DNA of 64,000 nt from positions 162,808 to 226,807 of the forward strand of contig NZ_VEED01000009.1 in the NCBI RefSeq assembly GCF_007678255.1, in the 5' to 3' direction. The stretch's first letter is position 1. Each line of letters starts with the position of its first letter. The notes under the pieces are model-generated. The model was not told where the DNA came from. It ran no database searches and saw nothing but the letters and a program-made list of their open reading frames with translations. Made by a program: the position numbers and the translations under genes. Below are positions 19,934-29,132 of the stretch, piece by piece. This DNA is from Bacillus sp. X1(2014). GTDB lineage: Bacteria > Bacillota > Bacilli > Bacillales_B > DSM-18226.

Positions 19934-22900
19934 ATTTCCTCCCTAATATCAACCGTGACGATGTAATGGTCCGAGTCTCTTTTCATACCTTCTACACGAG
20001 GATATATGTGTAAATATCCGACATCAATCGGCTCTGACGCCAAGCGAAGCAAGGCATTTCGTAAATCATCTTTATTTTCAACATGTGCGTAAAGTTGGAC
20101 ATGAGAAGATTCTTTTAGTATCTCAACCGTTTTTTCATACCAACTCTCATCGGTTATCCAAACTTTCCGCTCATGATTGATGCTTTGGCTTAACAGTTCC
20201 CTTTCCATTGGAACATTTTTTGAAAAAGGATTATAGTAGTCCAAAGCTTTTGCGCCTATTATATTACCCTTTGGCCATAACAAACCATATATTACTTGAT
20301 AACGCCAGTTTTCATCTTGCAGTGCTTGGGGATCGATATGTTGCAGCGAGTGCTTAAATTGATTAACGATCGACGGATTTGAACTGAACATATAAGCAAA
20401 AACACGTCCGTCCGTTTCAATCCCTAATCTCTCCTCTTCTTGTTTCCATAATTCCATGATACTCCGTAATAAATCATCTGTTTCTTTTGTACTTCCTGGT
20501 TTTAAAATACGATTATAAATCGCATTTCTTACCGAATGAGTAAGTAAGATGCCGGATTCACTTAGTTTCTGGTTTAATTCTTCAAGAAGTTGATTGATTA
20601 CTTTGTAATTATCAGCAGTTCTAACATTCTGAAACAGCACTTGAAGATCAAGTTGTGTATCCATTAATTTTAAACAACGAGTTAATTCTGAATCAATTAA
20701 TTCGGCGTCTGAAGGGTCTAACGCACTTTCGACCAAGCGGAAAAACCGTTTCGGATCATCATGATACTTTTTAACAATCTCTTCAATAATCCCACTGCCT
20801 CCAGAGGTTGTTTCCGTAATCCAAATTTCACCAACGCCTTCAGGAATCGGATTCATTTCCGGTGGACGAGGTCCGCCATCCACATCGACAATTAAGTCGC
20901 CGCTATTAAATTGACCGGTCATTTGTTTACAAGCTAGCAGCAATGCTCCTCCGAGGGTTGTTTTCCAACGTTCCAATGCCCACTGTTGCCAATTGTCATC
21001 CATTTCTCCCCATAATACTGCAGCCAAATCATGCATGGTATTTACGACGATATCCTGTTCACACAAGGAAAGAAGGGATTGATGGACTTTCTGGCGATTT
21101 TTTTCACCGTTCTCATCTGGTACTTCATCATTTTCTGACAACCCTTGAAAGATAACATCTAATACTTCATTAATAACTTCTAAGAAATTTGCGTTCTTCC
21201 ATTCTCGATGGGCTTGTTCAAGGGATTGATTATTTTTCATTGCTTTTGATGAGATAGCTGATAAATAGACTTCACCTAAACGCTCGCGCTGAAAAATATT
21301 TACGATCCCATCTAATCGTTTATCCGTCATCATCAGATGGCGGAAATAAGCGGTTCGGAATGAACGTAGAGTTACAGGATCGGTGAACGATGGAGAGATG
21401 ATATCCCCTTTAGGAATGACATAACGGAAAACAATTCCATCCACTTGAAGTGTATACCCTAAAGCAGTTGGATTCTTTACCTCATCTGTAAAACTAATTT
21501 CCGTTTCTAGTTCATTAGTTTGGCCATTTTCATTTACTCTTATATTCGCTGCGGAACCAAGTGCAAAGCGACGAACGGTAACGGTCGAGCGTAGATTATG
21601 GCTATGGACGACAATCTCCTTTAACGTTTTGTTCCATGCTGCACCTCGTGGAATAGATAGCGTCAATCCATTCTTCTGGTCCTGATTCCCGGAAAATTCA
21701 AAGGTCGGGAATAACTGGCTTTTCCATATCAACTGGCTGTTGGATGTTGGAGCAATTTTGTCATCGACACGAACAGGATGAATTACCCATGGTCTAAACG
21801 CAGAGATTCTCATCACTCGACCATCTTCAACGACTTCAAATTCGCCCAATGGTTCAAGTTCAGGACAGAAAGTTGATAATGGTAATTCCTGTTTACCTGC
21901 TTCTAATACCGGTGGAGCGATCCAGTGGCTTTCGTTACTAGTATGAATACCAAATCTCCTTGTTACCTTCCCTGGTGAAAATGTATTTAACGCCTGTAGA
22001 ATCGGCATCATTTCTTCATTATCATTCTGATTGAATTTGGTTTCAGGTAAGTCAATCATGACTTCCGGTAAATTTAAGTCGCTAAACAAGTTGGACGGAA
22101 TAAACTCAGGTAGCGGTGATGTAGTCTTATAACTTTCTTGTTTTCCTGGTTTATTAAAAACGCTCCAATTCATTTTTAAGCGGCGTAAGATAGTAGGAAT
22201 TACGGAATACATGATTGCTCTAGGTGGTTCCCAAAGAATAGAATGAACATCCTCGCGGGTAATGTTTAAGGCATCTTCTAAATAAGCCGCAAACTTATTT
22301 CGATATCTTTCATCCTTCATCAAGCGTAATAGAAGTTCACTTTCCTTTTCTTGTCTTTGCTTCTTCTTTGGCGCATTATCTCCATAAGGACTACAGAAAT
22401 CATTCCAAACATTTACTGGACCGTGAATTTCTTCGGAAAGCCATTCCATTAAGCAATAAACTGCCTGCATTCTTAGAACATACCGATTGTTAATCGGCAA
22501 GTTTCTCTTTTCAAGGACAGGATCAAACAATGTTTCATAGCTTTGATAGACCAGACGATCGCGCCCATAATCAGACAAAACCGTTACCATCCATGGCCGC
22601 ATCACACGATTACGGCCAGCACGACCTTTTCGTTGTAAGAAAGAAGCTAAATCCATAGGCGCTTTGTGCTGGACAACCCCACCAACATCCGGGTCATTAT
22701 AACCCACTTCAAGTGAAGCCGTAGACACAACAATTTCCGCATTCGCCGCTACACCAGCATCTTGAGAGCTGGTCCGTCCAATGGGGATGCTTTGACTTAA
22801 ATCATGACCTATTTGTTCGGCATAGAACCAGGATTGCCCTAATCGCAACCGTTCTTTTGCCTCCGGTGCATTATGTTTCCGGTGAATGGCTAACGGTTTT

Positions 22901-24468
22901 TTGTTTCGTACCGGTCTTCCCCAACTGTTTAGACCTTCGGCGTCTAGAATATTGTGGTAAAGTCGATTTGTTACATCCAAATCATCGGTAAACACAAATA
23001 TTTTCTGTCCAGCCATCCCCTCTGAGGGTTCACCATTTCTGTCTAGCATTCTTCTTAACAGCATCGAAGTTTGAATGGTAGTTGAAAGCAAGGATGTTCC
23101 AGATACGGGATCTCCACGGAGAATAAGTTGATACTCTTTCCCCTCTGGAATCATGTCATCTTCCAATGGTACAATCTCTTCAATCTGTGGTACTTCTAGT
23201 CCCGTTAATTGGCTAAAGAAACTCGCTGCTTCCTCTAAGGTAGCCGATAAGCCGGTAAAATGAATTGGGCTGTTAACAGCACGTCTCCATCTTCGAATTA
23301 ATAAGGCTACCTGAGCACCATGGGCACCTTCATAAGTATGAACTTCATCGAGGAGCATCATCAGTGGTGGACGATTGGTAAATAACCCGATTAATTTCCC
23401 ATACCAACTATCACTCATGGTTCGATTTAACATTTCTGTCGTTGTAAAGACCACATCCGGTAATTCTTTACGCATGCTATCTCTTGTTAAGAGGACTTCA
23501 TCGTTTCCAATTACACTGTGACATAAAGGCAGCGAGCAGGTTAACCGTTCAATTTTCTTTGTGATATCTTTTTTCTTCCAAACCATAGGTCTATCACAGT
23601 TCGGACATGTAATGTAGGGACAGACATAGCCTTGTTTGTCACTTGAAAGGCTCCACTTATTATCAATGTCTTGCAAATTGATTGATTTCGGTGTTGGCCC
23701 AAAGAAAGCACCTATTTGTAATTTCCGAGCACCTCGTTTTAATAAATACGTGTCCAGTCGGCGTGCTTCCTTATACGTTTCCATGAATTGGTCTTTTAAC
23801 AATTCATTTCTTGGGTAAAGTGCTAATGCCTTAGTCCAGTGATCGTTTTTTTCGATTTGGCCGGCAATATGGGTTAAGGCTGGTAAATAGAAAGACAGTG
23901 TCTTACCCGTACCTGTACCTGAGCAAACAATCATTCCTCGATTGCTGTTGCTTTCTAAGTCCTTTAACATCGTCTTTACTGCCCGAATTTGAAATTCTGA
24001 AAGGAGAAAACGCTCACGATTCAATAAATGATGAACGGCATCCATTCCATATTCATTCAAAAGTGGCGATAATTCATCCTTTGCAGTATCGACCGAAATG
24101 TCCCTTCTAGGATATTTTCTTGGCCTCGTCTGGAAGCGATAATCAGATACGAGAGTCGGTGACTCCTTCCATTTCTCAGCAGAAAATATTTGTTTTAACC
24201 TGGCTAATAACCGAACCGTCTCTGCCATTCTTGTTCGAATTAAAACTCGATTATTTGCCTGGATATCTAGGATCATTCTTTTCTCCCATAAATCATCCAC
24301 TAACTCATTGGGAGAAAAGTATTGGTCGTGTTTTTCTAACCACTCTTCAGCCATTTCAAAAATCTCTTCTTCTGAAAACCCGCCATCTACATAGCCCCAG
24401 GATAAAAGTTTAGCTTCTCGGTCTTCTATGAAACTAAGAAATTCTCGTACGGCTTCCTCTAAATTCAT
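19930..24468 (-). CDS. dpdJ: DpdJ, large DExH helicase, copy 2
   Basis: A 1512-residue superfamily 2 helicase. Walker A is SGTGTGKT at 183-190, the box is LLDEVHTYEG, then GLSATL, and QRKGRAGR in motif VI. The zinc-ribbon-like insertion is CPNC...CSLPLC. The N-terminal 120 residues keep the same layout as copy 1, including WGYVDGGF / WGFIGGGV and the RKYPRRD motif near residue 120. Unlike copy 1 the C-terminal region has no CxxxCPxC cluster; that segment reads YGLLWPKGNIIGAK instead. The start has AGAGGG upstream, 20 bp after dpdI. Confidence 0.83.
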   Translation of the reverse strand: MNLEEAVREFLSFIEDREAKLLSWGYVDGGFSEEEIFEMAEEWLEKHDQYFSPNELVDDLWEKRMILDIQANNRVLIRTRMAETVRLLARLKQIFSAEKWKESPTLVSDYRFQTRPRKYPRRDISVDTAKDELSPLLNEYGMDAVHHLLNRERFLLSEFQIRAVKTMLKDLESNSNRGMIVCSGTGTGKTLSFYLPALTHIAGQIEKNDHWTKALALYPRNELLKDQFMETYKEARRLDTYLLKRGARKLQIGAFFGPTPKSINLQDIDNKWSLSSDKQGYVCPYITCPNCDRPMVWKKKDITKKIERLTCSLPLCHSVIGNDEVLLTRDSMRKELPDVVFTTTEMLNRTMSDSWYGKLIGLFTNRPPLMMLLDEVHTYEGAHGAQVALLIRRWRRAVNSPIHFTGLSATLEEAASFFSQLTGLEVPQIEEIVPLEDDMIPEGKEYQLILRGDPVSGTSLLSTTIQTSMLLRRMLDRNGEPSEGMAGQKIFVFTDDLDVTNRLYHNILDAEGLNSWGRPVRNKKPLAIHRKHNAPEAKERLRLGQSWFYAEQIGHDLSQSIPIGRTSSQDAGVAANAEIVVSTASLEVGYNDPDVGGVVQHKAPMDLASFLQRKGRAGRNRVMRPWMVTVLSDYGRDRLVYQSYETLFDPVLEKRNLPINNRYVLRMQAVYCLMEWLSEEIHGPVNVWNDFCSPYGDNAPKKKQRQEKESELLLRLMKDERYRNKFAAYLEDALNITREDVHSILWEPPRAIMYSVIPTILRRLKMNWSVFNKPGKQESYKTTSPLPEFIPSNLFSDLNLPEVMIDLPETKFNQNDNEEMMPILQALNTFSPGKVTRRFGIHTSNESHWIAPPVLEAGKQELPLSTFCPELEPLGEFEVVEDGRVMRISAFRPWVIHPVRVDDKIAPTSNSQLIWKSQLFPTFEFSGNQDQKNGLTLSIPRGAAWNKTLKEIVVHSHNLRSTVTVRRFALGSAANIRVNENGQTNELETEISFTDEVKNPTALGYTLQVDGIVFRYVIPKGDIISPSFTDPVTLRSFRTAYFRHLMMTDKRLDGIVNIFQRERLGEVYLSAISSKAMKNNQSLEQAHREWKNANFLEVINEVLDVIFQGLSENDEVPDENGEKNRQKVHQSLLSLCEQDIVVNTMHDLAAVLWGEMDDNWQQWALERWKTTLGGALLLACKQMTGQFNSGDLIVDVDGGPRPPEMNPIPEGVGEIWITETTSGGSGIIEEIVKKYHDDPKRFFRLVESALDPSDAELIDSELTRCLKLMDTQLDLQVLFQNVRTADNYKVINQLLEELNQKLSESGILLTHSVRNAIYNRILKPGSTKETDDLLRSIMELWKQEEERLGIETDGRVFAYMFSSNPSIVNQFKHSLQHIDPQALQDENWRYQVIYGLLWPKGNIIGAKALDYYNPFSKNVPMERELLSQSINHERKVWITDESWYEKTVEILKESSHVQLYAHVENKDDLRNALLRLASEPIDVGYLHIYPRVEGMKRDSDHYIVTVDIREEI

Positions 24469-24488
24469 TGAATCCCTCTTCTCGCAAA

Positions 24489-25199
24489 TTATTGAATCAT
24501 TTTAATAGAAATGAATGGGTCTAATTTATGTTGTTTTAGCCAACCTATCACTTCCACGGTTAACATCGATAACGTAGCCCCTCTATGAGTACCAGTACCT
24601 CGTAAAAAGGTTAGGACTTCTTGTGGAACATCGTCTGCTCCAAGATGATTCCACTTCGCTACTAAGTTTTTACATTTTGTTTCGATGTTTGCTATATCTT
24701 GTGTGGTCGTTGGTAATACCCGAATTTCAGTTTGTATACTTTCATAAATTCGGTTGATCTCACTGGTTGTAACTCTAAAGGAAGAAATTTTCCCTAATAT
24801 CAATAATATCTCCGTATTTAACGCAGGAACTTGCTTATTTATATACGCTATCCAGACATCAAGGAAATTTCCAGTCATGTCATTGGTCAATTTATCAATC
24901 TTTCTCGAAAGCTGATCCAGTGCATTTTGATCTTTTATCCAGCTCGGATCCTCTAAATACTTTTGATTCACTTCTTGCAATTTTCTTGCTGCATCGGCAA
25001 GTTGTCCGTTAAAATCTGCTGTTTGAATTCCTTTTTCTTTTAAAACCTGATATGTCTGAAATATCTTTGCTAATTTGGTTGATAGTCCTGTTAACAGGTT
25101 TTTCCGAGAGTTAAAGGCTTGGATGTTTTTTCGTTGCAGGAGCATGGTTTTCTTTTGTTCAATCCGACCCACAAGCTCTACAGCACTATTACTTAACAT
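24489..25199 (-). CDS. dpdI: DpdI, copy 2
   Basis: A 236-residue charged helical protein. The ATG at 25199 (MLSNSAVELV) has AAGGAG nine bases upstream and overlaps the dpdH stop by 11 bp, the same arrangement as in module 1. The C-terminus carries EVIGWLKQHKL, matching EVIAWLRTKQL of copy 1. No enzymatic motif; function unknown. Confidence 0.7.
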   Translation of the reverse strand: MLSNSAVELVGRIEQKKTMLLQRKNIQAFNSRKNLLTGLSTKLAKIFQTYQVLKEKGIQTADFNGQLADAARKLQEVNQKYLEDPSWIKDQNALDQLSRKIDKLTNDMTGNFLDVWIAYINKQVPALNTEILLILGKISSFRVTTSEINRIYESIQTEIRVLPTTTQDIANIETKCKNLVAKWNHLGADDVPQEVLTFLRGTGTHRGATLSMLTVEVIGWLKQHKLDPFISIKMIQ

Positions 25200-28100
25200 G
25201 GACTTCAGCTCCTTGCATAGCATCTAACATGTTCTTTATCTCTTCAAAATTAGTCTCAATTTCCTTCTTCAAGCGATCAAGTTGTTGTGTACCTTGTTGA
25301 GTTGATAAATCTGAAATATCTCGCTCCACTGCTGTGCTTGTTTTTTGTAAAAATTCATTTACTTGCTGAAGAATGGAAATGGTGTTAAATAATAATTCGT
25401 GATCAAGTTTTCCTAATTGATTGAGTAAGTCTAGTAATTTTCCATCCTGACACAAAATGGTTAATTCATGCATACACTCTTTCAATTTCAATTCATCCAA
25501 TTGGGTAATTTTTTGAACTAAGCTCATCCGCTCAGGTCCTACATAACTACCTTCTTGCGCTGAAACTTCTATCGCTTTTATCAATTCTGCTTTGATTTCA
25601 GTCAAGGTAGGCTCCTCGCCAAATGCCGTTTTTAACATCCCTAACTGCTGTTCTTTCAGCATTCTTTCTTTTTCCATAAATGCTGGAAGGTTCTTTTGCA
25701 GGTATTGATACGTTTTCTTCAAGTGTTTAAATTCACTATGTTCGATGTTGATCTCAAGGGTTAACTTACCTTCCGTTAGAAGGGTCTGTAACGGCTCGAT
25801 AAATTGGGAAGCATCAATAATTTTATAGTCTTGAGAGTCCCCTTTGGTACACGCAATTTGAGCTAATAAGATGTCGTGAATATCCTTTTGTGTTTTTACC
25901 AATTCTCCCTGCACTTTATTCCAGTCATCTGAGTAAGAAGAACCTGAAGCGATAACCTTTGAGAGCAAGGCATTAGCTTGGTTTTGCAATGATTCCTTGT
26001 CGAGTTTCCCGTTCATTGCTGCTCCGACCGCCAATACTTCTACCGCAAATGGAACAGGATTAAATACATCTTTTTCTTTTAGTTCCTTGATTTGACGGAG
26101 AATACTCTCGCTCCATTTGGCTATGTATCTAGCAAAATAACGGAAGTAGGTTTTACCTTCTTTAAAATTCCAATGTTTGTGATGCTTATATAAAAGGATC
26201 CCTGTTAACACGATGGACGTATCGTTCCATTCGTCTTTTTCTAATGGAAGCACAATCTTAATGAGCGACTTTGGAATCACCGTTGCCTGTTCATGAAAGT
26301 TGATTCCTTTTACTTTCCAAAGGTCTTTTTTAAACCATGGTTCTGAAAGAAATTCAGAATTCCAATCAATATATGAATTGATCGCCTCATAAAGATGCTC
26401 GCGCAAATCTTGTGATAGCGTTTGTGGGAGTTTCCCACCATTGTTCCAGTTCTCAATCAAATTCACTTGGTCCTGAACCTTTTTTGGAAGTGTATTTTCC
26501 GGTTCACGAAAAACTTTTGGACCCTTGACCGGGTTATCAGGTTCATTTACAGGAGGTTCTTCGTCTTTAACTGGCTCCACAAGTTCCATTCCACCGCCAA
26601 TTTGCAATTCTGGAAGGGAAAATGCTTCATGTATACCAGGGTGAAGATCGATGATATCACTCGTCGTACTCCACAACTCTAATAAAACCTCACGTCGTTC
26701 TGAATGCGTTGGGTCTAATTTTTGTAATTCATTATATTTGAGTGCATTTAATCGATTTTTGGTTTTACCCCCAAAGACTTGAATTAATGCTTTAGGCGGG
26801 AATGTTCCTTCTTTTATATGATAGCCATAGTTTGCTAATGTTTGTTTCAAGATATCTTTAATTAGAATACGCGGATTGAAGCTCGGCGTTTCTGTAGAAT
26901 TAAAGCGTTTATTCATCACATTAAAGGCATCGGAATTAAATGGGTATAAACCAAATCCATCTGAACTTCCAAATGAGCTATGACATTTATCGATTAATGG
27001 ACAGTCCACACACTTGGATGGAAGCACCTCAGGAGAATCTAACTCCAAATTTTGCTCATACCAACTGATTAATTCGCTATTTTGATAACGAATGGCATTC
27101 ATATAACGGCCGACAAAAATATCCATGTCTGCTTTTGTGAATAAACTTTCATCCGCCCTTACATCAAGACTAACCCTTAATTCAACGCGATGATGTACGG
27201 TATCAGGGAGTGTTTGGAAGTAACCACTCGTACAAGCCATTGCCACCCGTAAATTACAAAGTTTCTTGGTATGCTGATTTGGTCTTACTAACAGGGCATC
27301 AAGTAATTGAAAATCGATGCCTTGTAACATCGCAAAATCCTCAATTAAGATGACGAGTTCGATACCTTGTATTCCTAGTTCCTCGCGAATGTCTGTCATC
27401 AGGTTAACTAAGTCAGCACCTCTTAAACTTAACATTAGCGTAATTGCTTCGTTCAAGTTTTTATTAATCCACTTGATTGCGGCTTCCTTTAACTCTGAAT
27501 CATTCAACGCTGCATAAATTTCTTGTGCTGCAAGACTTGCTTTCGCGATATCTCTTACGTTTAAAGGAAGGTCTGCTTCTGTGAATTCCCGCCTTGTTTC
27601 TAGTCGTAATGTCTTTTCGTTTTTCCCTAAGATATGCTCGACTAATAGATCGATGATTCCCCCTTCTTGCAGCAGTATTTTTCTAAAGAATGAATCATGA
27701 AATAAGTCTGGAAGTGCTTCAACAAAGTATTCTTCCATCTCAGATAGATTTTGTTTTCCATGGGCACCATTGGGTCCAATCGCAACAGCAATGTTATGTA
27801 ATAGTGTTTCTCTTGCTCTTTCAGGAGTTAAATTTTCTGAGGCACTATTTATTTTTTGATGGTATTGATCAAATTGTGGTCCCTCTACCCCCTCAAGAAT
27901 CATTTCTAGGATTCTCTTTAAATTGATTCCAGAGCGAGGAATAAGAATGACACGGCGTTTTTCCGTAGTCGGAAGCTTTGAATGAAGCCAGCGAATTAAA
28001 TGAGTTTTACCCGTTCCGGCGTCACCAAGAATACTGGAGAAAATATAGTGCGGTGGCCTCAAAAATTCCTTTAGAAAGCTATCTTCATCAAATTCTATTT

Positions 28101-28260
28101 TGGCAGATACAGTGGTATCAGTTGCCGTTTCTTTATACATTTTTATCGGGTGGTGTGTCGCAAGAAATATATGTTCGGGAATTTCCAGTGCATCTGGCTC
28201 CATTACTTTGTCAATCATATCTTCGTTCCAACACATATACGCTTTCATACTTTGACTCAT
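25189..28260 (-). CDS. dpdH: DpdH, P-loop ATPase, copy 2
   Basis: A 1023-residue protein from the ATG at 28260 (MSQSMKAYM), which has AAAGGAG ten bases upstream and starts 2 bp after the dpdG stop. Walker A is GDAGTGKT at 79-86. The Walker B-like strand is IELVILIEDF near residue 320. A CVDCPLIDKC cluster (CxxCx5C) near residue 420 may bind a metal; it is absent from copy 1. After the ATPase there is a proline-rich linker and a helical C-terminal half rich in EEIK/LKEK segments. Likely ATP-dependent sensor or motor of the module. Confidence 0.78.
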   Translation of the reverse strand: MSQSMKAYMCWNEDMIDKVMEPDALEIPEHIFLATHHPIKMYKETATDTTVSAKIEFDEDSFLKEFLRPPHYIFSSILGDAGTGKTHLIRWLHSKLPTTEKRRVILIPRSGINLKRILEMILEGVEGPQFDQYHQKINSASENLTPERARETLLHNIAVAIGPNGAHGKQNLSEMEEYFVEALPDLFHDSFFRKILLQEGGIIDLLVEHILGKNEKTLRLETRREFTEADLPLNVRDIAKASLAAQEIYAALNDSELKEAAIKWINKNLNEAITLMLSLRGADLVNLMTDIREELGIQGIELVILIEDFAMLQGIDFQLLDALLVRPNQHTKKLCNLRVAMACTSGYFQTLPDTVHHRVELRVSLDVRADESLFTKADMDIFVGRYMNAIRYQNSELISWYEQNLELDSPEVLPSKCVDCPLIDKCHSSFGSSDGFGLYPFNSDAFNVMNKRFNSTETPSFNPRILIKDILKQTLANYGYHIKEGTFPPKALIQVFGGKTKNRLNALKYNELQKLDPTHSERREVLLELWSTTSDIIDLHPGIHEAFSLPELQIGGGMELVEPVKDEEPPVNEPDNPVKGPKVFREPENTLPKKVQDQVNLIENWNNGGKLPQTLSQDLREHLYEAINSYIDWNSEFLSEPWFKKDLWKVKGINFHEQATVIPKSLIKIVLPLEKDEWNDTSIVLTGILLYKHHKHWNFKEGKTYFRYFARYIAKWSESILRQIKELKEKDVFNPVPFAVEVLAVGAAMNGKLDKESLQNQANALLSKVIASGSSYSDDWNKVQGELVKTQKDIHDILLAQIACTKGDSQDYKIIDASQFIEPLQTLLTEGKLTLEINIEHSEFKHLKKTYQYLQKNLPAFMEKERMLKEQQLGMLKTAFGEEPTLTEIKAELIKAIEVSAQEGSYVGPERMSLVQKITQLDELKLKECMHELTILCQDGKLLDLLNQLGKLDHELLFNTISILQQVNEFLQKTSTAVERDISDLSTQQGTQQLDRLKKEIETNFEEIKNMLDAMQGAEVHVK

Positions 28261-28262
28261 TA

Positions 28263-29132
28263 TTACGACACTCCTTTCCCGATCCATTTAATTTCCGAAA
28301 TACGTTTCTCACTTTCTCCATCAGCTAGAACATAGAGATCGGCATCCGATTTGCTAGCTAGTGCAATCGTTCCTTGTTCATTTAATTGAAATAAGGCAAA
28401 AGAAGTTACTTTTGATAAATGTTTAGGAGGTAATGTCTCAATTTGATACTCCTGATTGATTTCATCACGAATCTTCCCTTCTTCAAAGACAGGACATAAT
28501 GTTGCCAATTTTCCAATGAATTCATGGATACTTAAAACCTCTTTATTTCCAAATATAAATGGTAATAACGATGTGATAAGTTTAATAGGATCCGGTGTGA
28601 TCCTGTCCCGCTCTCCCTTTAAGGAATAGCGCCAGCCAAAGCCGAGAAAAACAAGCCAGTGCGTAAATTGGCCAAAACGGTTATCATTACATCCGAGCAT
28701 GCTTCCACCAATTTGCTTTTCTAGTGCAATATTGGCTTCATCCCATGTTCCAGGTGCCGCAAAGGGATCCTGCATTAAATACCAAGCCAACAATCGTAAA
28801 AAATCATCATTTTCCTTATTCTCATCTGAGGTGAATAATCGAAAAATGTTTACTGCCAAGTTTTCGTCTGTTAACCCCTCTAGTTGTTTATTTAAAGATA
28901 TTTCTTCACCACCAGCTTCAAATAAGCCCATTTTTATCGTTTCATTGATGACGCCACGAATCATTTTGAGATGCTCTGACTTTTCGTGATTTACACCCGG
29001 TTGAAGTGATCGAGGTGAAAGAATCTCTTCTGCTGTTTTTCGATTTAATTTATGTTGATCACTGTTTAATAACAGTCTGTACGCGCCTTTTACTCTGCTT
29101 GGTGTTGCATATATTTGGTTTAATACGCTCAA
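28263..29132 (-). CDS. dpdG: DpdG, copy 2
   Basis: A 289-residue protein with a TTG start that overlaps the dpdF stop by 4 bp (TTGA), with GAGGTGGG upstream. The middle has WLVFLGFGWRY, the counterpart of the aromatic patch in the other two DpdG proteins. The N-terminal TPSRVKGAYRLLL parallels TPGRVHALCKFLL of copy 1. Together these support homology despite low overall similarity. Unknown activity; probably the partner of the adjacent ATPase. Confidence 0.7.
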   Translation of the reverse strand: MSVLNQIYATPSRVKGAYRLLLNSDQHKLNRKTAEEILSPRSLQPGVNHEKSEHLKMIRGVINETIKMGLFEAGGEEISLNKQLEGLTDENLAVNIFRLFTSDENKENDDFLRLLAWYLMQDPFAAPGTWDEANIALEKQIGGSMLGCNDNRFGQFTHWLVFLGFGWRYSLKGERDRITPDPIKLITSLLPFIFGNKEVLSIHEFIGKLATLCPVFEEGKIRDEINQEYQIETLPPKHLSKVTSFALFQLNEQGTIALASKSDADLYVLADGESEKRISEIKWIGKGVS

